DNA of 64,000 bases, from NCBI RefSeq assembly GCF_030690345.1, contig NZ_JAUYGV010000001.1, forward strand, positions 744,001 to 808,000, read 5' to 3'. Below, in pieces: positions 63,127-64,000 of this stretch; the stretch's first letter is position 1; each line of letters opens with the position of its first letter. The DNA comes from Rheinheimera sp. Its GTDB lineage: Bacteria > Pseudomonadota > Gammaproteobacteria > Enterobacterales > Alteromonadaceae. A program made the translations under genes and the position numbers. Under the pieces are notes generated by a model, which made no database searches, had not been told where the DNA came from, and was given only the letters and a program-made list of their open reading frames with translations.

Positions 63127-64000
63127 TTACTCGCTAACGTAATCCACTACTTCCAGGCCAAAACCGGACAGCGCATGGTACTTTTTCGGCTGGCTGAGTA
63201 AGCGCATTTTCTTCACGCCCAAACTGGCCAGAATTTGCGAGCCCACACCAACATTGCGCGACGTACCTTTCCACGGCGTGCTGCGCGGTTTTTCGCCTTT
63301 ATCTTCGGCTTCAAACGCCTGCACGGTGCGGATAAGCTCTTCAGTAGACTCATGCTTACCCAGCAGCACCAGCACACCACCGTCACGGGCAATACGTTCC
63401 ATCGCGGTATGCAGCGGAAAACTGCGGTTAGCAGCCCTGTCGGCCATCAGCAAATCGCTGAAGGTGTCATGCAAATGCACCCGCACCAGGGTGGGTTCGT
63501 CGGCACTGATTTCGCCTTTGACCAGCGCAAAGTGAATTTGGTTATCAATAGTGTCTTTAAAGGTCACTAACTTAAACTCGCCCACTTCGGTTGGCAGCTG
63601 GCAACTGGCAACCTGTTCAATGGTGGTTTCATTTAAGTTGCGGTATTCAATTAAATCGGCAATGGTGCCGATTTTAATACCGTGTTTTTTTGCAAACACT
63701 TCTAAATCCGGTCGTCTGGCCATAGTGCCGTCGTCATTTAAAATTTCCACGATTACCGCTGCCGGCTCAAGCCCGGCTAAACGGGCTAAATCACAACCGG
63801 CTTCGGTATGGCCGGCCCTTACCAGCACACCACCATCTTGCGCCATTAACGGGAAAATATGCCCGGGTTGTACTATGTCGGTTGGTCTGGCATCACGGGC
63901 TACGGCAGCTTTAACGGTGCGGGCGCGGTCTGCGGCAGAAATACCGGTGGTAACGCCTTCAGCCGCTTCAATCGACACAGTAAAGTTGGTAGAAAACGGT
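63127..64000 (-). CDS. ribB: DHBP synthase with degenerate GTP cyclohydrolase II domain, N-terminus cut off
   Basis: The gene is open to the window edge, and the coding frame continues past the internal ATG at 63978, so the start lies beyond 64000. The first 95 or so visible residues are the 3,4-dihydroxy-2-butanone-4-phosphate synthase domain ([31 protein letters not shown]). The rest resembles RibA (GTP cyclohydrolase II), but the zinc cysteines are missing: the region after [10 protein letters not shown] has no Cys cluster. This fits the RibBX-type variant described in Proteobacteria, in which only RibB activity is retained. Confidence 0.9.
   Translation of the reverse strand, partial: PFSTNFTVSIEAAEGVTTGISAADRARTVKAAVARDARPTDIVQPGHIFPLMAQDGGVLVRAGHTEAGCDLARLAGLEPAAVIVEILNDDGTMARRPDLEVFAKKHGIKIGTIADLIEYRNLNETTIEQVASCQLPTEVGEFKLVTFKDTIDNQIHFALVKGEISADEPTLVRVHLHDTFSDLLMADRAANRSFPLHTAMERIARDGGVLVLLGKHESTEELIRTVQAFEAEDKGEKPRSTPWKGTSRNVGVGSQILASLGVKKMRLLSQPKKYHALSGFGLEVVDYVSE

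Noticed and set aside
1-64000. CRISPR arrays, transposases, phage genes, tRNA or rRNA
   Set aside because: I looked for spaced repeats, transposase motifs and tRNA-like cloverleaf patterns and saw none that hold up; a tRNAscan and an IS database search would be the definitive check.

Overview
The window reads as ordinary chromosome of a Gammaproteobacterium of the Alteromonadales/Rheinheimera-Alishewanella-Arsukibacterium type. This is inferred from gene order and families, not from any database search. The pointers are a sodium-type flagellar stator pair (PomA/PomB), an S46 dipeptidyl-peptidase, the proC-yggT-yggU-DUF4426-rdgB-hemW run beside pilT/pilU, a ribB-ribH-nusB-thiL-pgpA block near xseB-ispA-dxs, and a cobalamin-riboswitch-controlled btuB. 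Coding density is high. I saw no insertion sequence, prophage, integron, CRISPR array, rRNA or tRNA.

Layout. 0-5 kb: a truncated alpha/beta hydrolase, a PocR-GAF-GGDEF diguanylate cyclase and a secreted S46 peptidase. 5-10 kb: two stand-alone CBS-pair proteins, a fasciclin protein, an RhtA-like exporter, a DUF3422 membrane protein, a YkgJ cysteine-cluster protein and a lytic transglycosylase. 10-17 kb: pilT-pilU (leftward) facing away from the yggS-proC-yggT-yggU-DUF4426-rdgB-hemW operon. 17-21.5 kb: a DUF885 lipoprotein, a 57-residue Pmp3-type membrane peptide, DUF924 and an NPP-type phosphodiesterase. 21.5-25 kb: a leftward accessory cluster (VOC, ICMT-like, DUF4160, DUF2442-HTH, SDR, NIPSNAP, GNAT) holding a candidate toxin-antitoxin pair. 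25-31 kb: an uncharacterised lipoprotein plus secreted MORN/YwqK-repeat operon, then a cytochrome c-FTR1 iron permease behind a Fur-like box. 31-39.5 kb: corA-mgtE, rimK plus an aspartoacylase-family gene, DUF2884, DUF342 and two poorly known genes. 39.6-43.8 kb: an RND efflux pair. 43.8-52.5 kb: SDR/renalase-like pair, msrA, a solute-binding protein, btuB with its riboswitch, yajQ, a VanZ-like gene, a panE-like gene and thiI. 52.5-64 kb: pomAB, xseB-ispA-dxs, a periplasmic-propeller GGDEF sensor and pgpA-thiL-nusB-ribH-ribB, the last running off the right edge.

Functional threads. Thiamine and isoprenoid supply (dxs, ispA, thiI, thiL) and riboflavin supply (ribH, ribB) sit close together. 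Surface behaviour is represented by twitching motility ATPases, sodium flagellar stators and two diguanylate cyclases. Metal homeostasis is represented by corA, mgtE, FTR1 and btuB.

The least explained parts are the lipoprotein/MORN operon (25.1-29.1 kb), the DUF4160/DUF2442-HTH pair (23.1-23.9 kb), several non-coding inverted repeats upstream of genes, and short tandem duplications placed just after stop codons (proC, hemW, pomB). No overtly new multi-gene machine could be demonstrated from sequence alone.
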